Shown piece by piece: positions 5,904 through 6,411 of a stretch of 6,411 nt of DNA. Origin of the DNA: Globobulimina sp. (lineage: Eukaryota > Foraminifera > Rotaliida); contig PIVH01000296.1 in assembly GCA_003354225.1 (NCBI GenBank), forward strand, positions 1 to 6,411, written 5' to 3'. The position numbers and the translations under genes were made by a program. Under the pieces are notes generated by a model, which was not told where the DNA came from, searched no databases, and saw only the letters and a list, made by a program, of their open reading frames with translations. Positions within the stretch are counted from its first letter, which is position 1, and each line of letters starts with the position of its first letter.

Positions 5904-6114
5904 CCATTTGCTCTTTTTTCGCATTTAAGGCATCAAATTGTTCCAATGTGACTTGATTGAAAGTTTGTAATTGTATTGGTGATAGGCTTTGATTGCTGCA
6001 ACGCGAATTTGAGATCACCATATCTTCGAAGAAATGTTGCTTTGAATTTTGACCATCGACACAAGCGAGTATTGTGAGCCTGTCCAGTCCAAACAGTCTT
6101 ACAATAATATATGT
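5902..6114 (-). CDS. Possible second exon of the same minus-strand gene
   Basis: Immediately after the TAA at 6117-6115 the same minus-strand frame is open for 71 codons to TGA at 5901-5899. The predicted residues are varied and not low in complexity, for example GLDRLTILACVDG and LQTFNQVTLEQFDALN. At its end ATGGA is followed by GTGAGGG (GT at 5902-5901), a good splice donor. Candidate acceptors are the AGs near 6098 and 6083. Their phase does not match a donor at 6149, so the two-exon model needs another junction, an indel, or is wrong. No family is recognised. Confidence 0.22.
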
Positions 6115-6318
6115 TTATTGTTTGTAAAATATAGCATTAAAAAAAAAACATGCCTCGAATTTTGCCTGTCTGGCATTTGCTCGTCCACGAACTGATATAA
6201 TTAATGCGAATTCGTTTTTAACGATAAATAATTCGGAGACGCTTCCATGCCTGCGCTCTAAATAGAAAACAGTGCCACTCTTTCCTGTATCCTCTGCTTC
6301 CTCTGCCTCAGTTGTCAT
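6115..6318 (-). CDS. Possible first exon of an unknown host gene
   Basis: ATG at 6318-6316 begins a 67-codon frame closing with TAA at 6117-6115. The first 56 residues look protein-like: an acidic start (MTTEAEEAEDTGKSG), then FYLERRHGS, then a hydrophobic strand and a basic RGRANARQ segment. After residue 57 the translation becomes FFF followed by residues read through the T10 run, which looks like intron. A GT at 6149-6148 could be a donor, ending the exon at 6150. No family is recognised. It lies on the opposite strand to the retrotransposon and has more balanced base composition. Chance cannot be excluded at this length. Confidence 0.3.
   Translation of the reverse strand: MTTEAEEAEDTGKSGTVFYLERRHGSVSELFIVKNEFALIISVRGRANARQAKFEACFFFNAIFYKQ
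6139..6148 (+). repeat. A10 homopolymer
   Basis: Ten A residues follow TAGCATT. On the minus strand it forms a T10 run directly after a possible splice donor (GT at 6149-6148). It is an alternative candidate for the end of an A-tailed insertion. Confidence 0.7.
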
Positions 6319-6411
6319 TACTACAGAGGTTTTTCGAGTTTTACAGAGTTTGACTAATGTAACGGGAACACATCAGTATATATGATTAAGACGCCAAACT
6401 AGCTAATATAT
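6319..6411. other. Unassigned right flank
   Basis: This stretch would be the 5' leader or promoter of the possible minus-strand gene. It contains a TATATA stretch near 6378, but nothing strong enough to name as a promoter. No repeat or RNA gene is seen. Confidence 0.3.

Noticed and set aside
5685-5951. Plus-strand 88-codon frame across the homopolymers and palindrome
   Set aside because: It begins at GTG (first ATG at 5703), crosses the T11 and A10 runs and the palindrome, and its sequence resembles no family.
1-6411. CRISPR array, bacterial defence system or LTR retrotransposon
   Set aside because: No spaced direct repeats, no integrase or protease domain and no terminal repeats; the reverse transcriptase blocks and APE endonuclease are those of non-LTR elements.

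Overview
The window is eukaryotic and is dominated by one long, nearly complete non-LTR (LINE-type) retrotransposon on the + strand. There are no bacterial signals: no Shine-Dalgarno-led operon, no rRNA or tRNA gene, no CRISPR. Codon use is strongly AT-biased with an A-rich, G-poor sense strand. Together with asparagine- and lysine-rich proteins this suggests a low-GC protist. A foraminiferan such as Reticulomyxa is my guess from general resemblance only; no marker gene here proves it.

Layout. (1) Bases 1-1078 hold the 3' part of the region before the polymerase ORF. A reading frame enters from the left edge and stops at 517. A lysine-rich frame is open from 349 to 672, and a third frame from 536 to 1078 encodes a protein with one hydrophobic segment. 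The pattern fits a gag-like ORF1 that changes frame twice through indels, sequencing errors or recoding, or an ORF1 plus a small extra ORF. (2) Bases 1065-5414 hold an uninterrupted 1449-codon ORF2. In order it has an apurinic-type endonuclease, a very basic linker, a reverse transcriptase, an RNase H and a C-terminal CCHC zinc motif. All expected catalytic residues are present. Its ATG overlaps the end of the preceding frame by 14 bases. (3) Bases 5415 to about 5640 look like the 3' untranslated region, with five short inverted repeats in 153 bases and two AATAAA signals. (4) Bases 5640-5903 hold homopolymers, a near-perfect palindrome, a Pol III B-box-like sequence on the minus strand and a short tandem repeat around an A10 run. 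The 3' end of the element probably lies here but cannot be fixed. (5) Bases 5899-6318 hold a minus-strand frame interrupted by a single stop, possibly the first exons of a host gene. Bases 6319-6411 show nothing I can name.

By analogy with known LINEs, the ORF1 product would package the RNA. ORF2 would nick the target with its endonuclease, copy the RNA by target-primed reverse transcription and remove the RNA with RNase H. The 3' hairpins are candidates for the RNA signal read by the reverse transcriptase. The unbroken ORF2 suggests a young copy, but the apparently broken upstream frames leave open whether this copy is active. I found no sign of a wholly new system; the overlap, the odd upstream frames and the structured 3' UTR are the parts worth a second look.
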